This document shows, piece by piece, positions 6,442 through 7,073 of a DNA stretch of 7,073 nucleotides. Source of the stretch: Ruminococcaceae bacterium UBA6857 (GTDB taxonomy: Bacteria > Bacillota > Clostridia > Oscillospirales > Acutalibacteraceae); the NCBI GenBank assembly GCA_002451715.1, contig DKDD01000071.1, positions 1-7,073 of the forward strand, written 5' to 3'. The position numbers were made by a program, and so were the translations under genes. How positions within the stretch are numbered: the stretch's first letter is position 1; every line of letters starts with the position of its first letter. The notes under the pieces were generated by a model. The model ran no database searches and was not told the origin of the DNA. It saw nothing but the letters and a program-made list of their open reading frames with translations.

Positions 6442-6462
6442 GTCAGTAAAAATCTGTCTGAC
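6442..6462. promoter_or_regulatory. Possible operator: short dyad at the predicted transcription start
   Basis: GTCAG (6442-6446) and CTGAC (6458-6462) form an interrupted inverted repeat with an 11-base spacer, just after the -10 box. The position would suit autorepression by the regulator that follows, but the arms are only 5 bases, so chance is possible. Confidence 0.25.
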
Positions 6463-6466
6463 CGAA

Positions 6467-6472
6467 AAGGGG
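6467..6472 (+). promoter_or_regulatory. Ribosome binding site that fixes the WYL regulator start
   Basis: AAGGGG ends 7 bases before the ATG at 6480, a near-ideal spacing. An in-frame ATG at 6474 would be only 1 base away from the site and is therefore unlikely to be used. Confidence 0.8.
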
Positions 6473-6479
6473 AATGTTA

Positions 6480-7073
6480 ATGGCAAAAAAAGGACAAACA
6501 AAACTAAAACTACTGTATATAAAAGACTTCCTTGAAAAATACAGCGACGAAAATCACCCTGTCAGTGCAGATATTCTTCAGGAAATGCTGGAACGCAACG
6601 GAATCGAATGTGAGCGAAAATCAATATACAGTGACATTCAGACGCTCAAAGAATACGGAATGGAAATTTTTCGTGTTCGCACGCCAATCAGCGGTTATTA
6701 CCTTGCCTCAAGAGAGTTTGAAGAACCGCAGGTTCGCCTTTTGATTGATGCTGTTCAGGCGGCGAGCTTCATCACCGAGAAAAAGACAAAAGAGCTTGTC
6801 AAAAAAATCGCTTCGCTTTCAAGCGAGGCAACAGGCCGCCAGCTTGTTAAGCAGGTTTATATCGAAAACCGCGTCAAATGCACAAACGAAGAAATTTATT
6901 ACAGTATTGACGTGCTAAGCCGCGCTATCAAAGAAAGGAAAAAGGTTTCTTTCACCTATTGCAAACGAGTCGTAACCGACGATACTCACGCTGTAAAAGT
7001 CAGAGAACGTCGCCATGTTGTAAGTCCGTATGCGCTCATTTGGTCGAACGACCATTATTACCTTGTCGGCAAC
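6480..7073 (+). CDS. WYL-domain HTH transcriptional regulator, 5' part (3' end outside window)
   Basis: The first 198 codons are present and the frame is open to the right edge, so no stop is seen. Residues 8-75 form a winged helix-turn-helix of the HTH_11/DeoR-like type. The recognition region is ERKSIYSDIQTLKEYG (45-60) and the wing is SGYYLA (71-76). A helical linker (80-135) leads to the start of a WYL domain: IDVLSRAIKERKKVSFTY (143-160), then VVSPYALIWSNDHYYLVG (180-197). The eponymous Trp-Tyr-Leu reads Tyr-Tyr-Leu here. WYL proteins are usually a little over 300 residues, so about two thirds is visible. Family members bind DNA through the HTH, and their WYL domain is thought to sense ligands or nucleic acid. 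The gene has its own promoter and sits behind a strong terminator, so it is probably not co-transcribed with the surface genes. Its targets cannot be deduced. Confidence 0.9.
   Translation, partial: MAKKGQTKLKLLYIKDFLEKYSDENHPVSADILQEMLERNGIECERKSIYSDIQTLKEYGMEIFRVRTPISGYYLASREFEEPQVRLLIDAVQAASFITEKKTKELVKKIASLSSEATGRQLVKQVYIENRVKCTNEEIYYSIDVLSRAIKERKKVSFTYCKRVVTDDTHAVKVRERRHVVSPYALIWSNDHYYLVGN

Noticed and set aside
6474..6476. In-frame ATG at 6474 as the start of the WYL regulator
   Set aside because: It is 1 base from the AAGGGG site; the ATG at 6480 has a 7-base spacing.
6532..6744. 70-codon + frame overlapping the WYL regulator
   Set aside because: It is out of frame with the HTH/WYL coding sequence, which shows clear family motifs from 6480 to the window edge.

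Overview
The window looks like chromosomal DNA from a Gram-positive anaerobe of the class Clostridia, most likely a gut or rumen member of the Oscillospiraceae/Ruminococcaceae type. This is inferred from AGGA/AGGGG-type ribosome binding sites, a moderate-GC codon pattern, choline/glucan-binding type wall repeats, a Listeria-Bacteroides type repeat and a very large multidomain exported protein. No rRNA, tRNA, CRISPR array, insertion sequence or replication origin was seen. All genes lie on the + strand.

Region 1 (1-997) is the 3' part of a gene for a CotH-type (spore-coat-kinase-like) protein. It has a C-terminal Listeria-Bacteroides repeat and ends in a short amphipathic, basic tail. Region 2 (998-1068) is a 71-base gap. 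It holds a C(TTCG)G-capped mini-hairpin flanked by two exact 9-base direct repeats, followed by the next gene's ribosome binding site.

Region 3 (1069-6339) is one gene for a 1756-residue exported protein. In order it carries a signal peptide, a phosphodiester glycosidase (NAGPA/DUF2233) domain, Ig-like domains, a jelly-roll carbohydrate-binding-like region, another Ig-like domain, a cohesin-like domain, a carboxypeptidase-regulatory-like domain and a purple-acid-phosphatase-type N-terminal Fn3 domain. A metallophosphoesterase, a Cys/His module, degenerate cell-wall-binding repeats, a second Cys/Asp module and a tail similar to that of the CotH protein follow. A strong intrinsic terminator (6353-6386) closes this transcription unit.

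Region 4 (6387-7073) begins a separate unit: a sigma-70/sigma-A type promoter, a good ribosome binding site and the first 198 codons of a WYL-domain transcriptional regulator that runs off the right edge.

Working idea (inference): the two surface proteins share an export/retention tail and a phosphate theme, with a putative extracellular kinase next to a protein that could first open glycosyl phosphodiesters and then hydrolyse the exposed phosphate. The phosphatase, however, has Pro where the last metal-binding His of the GHxH motif is expected, so its activity is uncertain. The WYL regulator has its own promoter, and nothing in the sequence links it to control of the surface genes.
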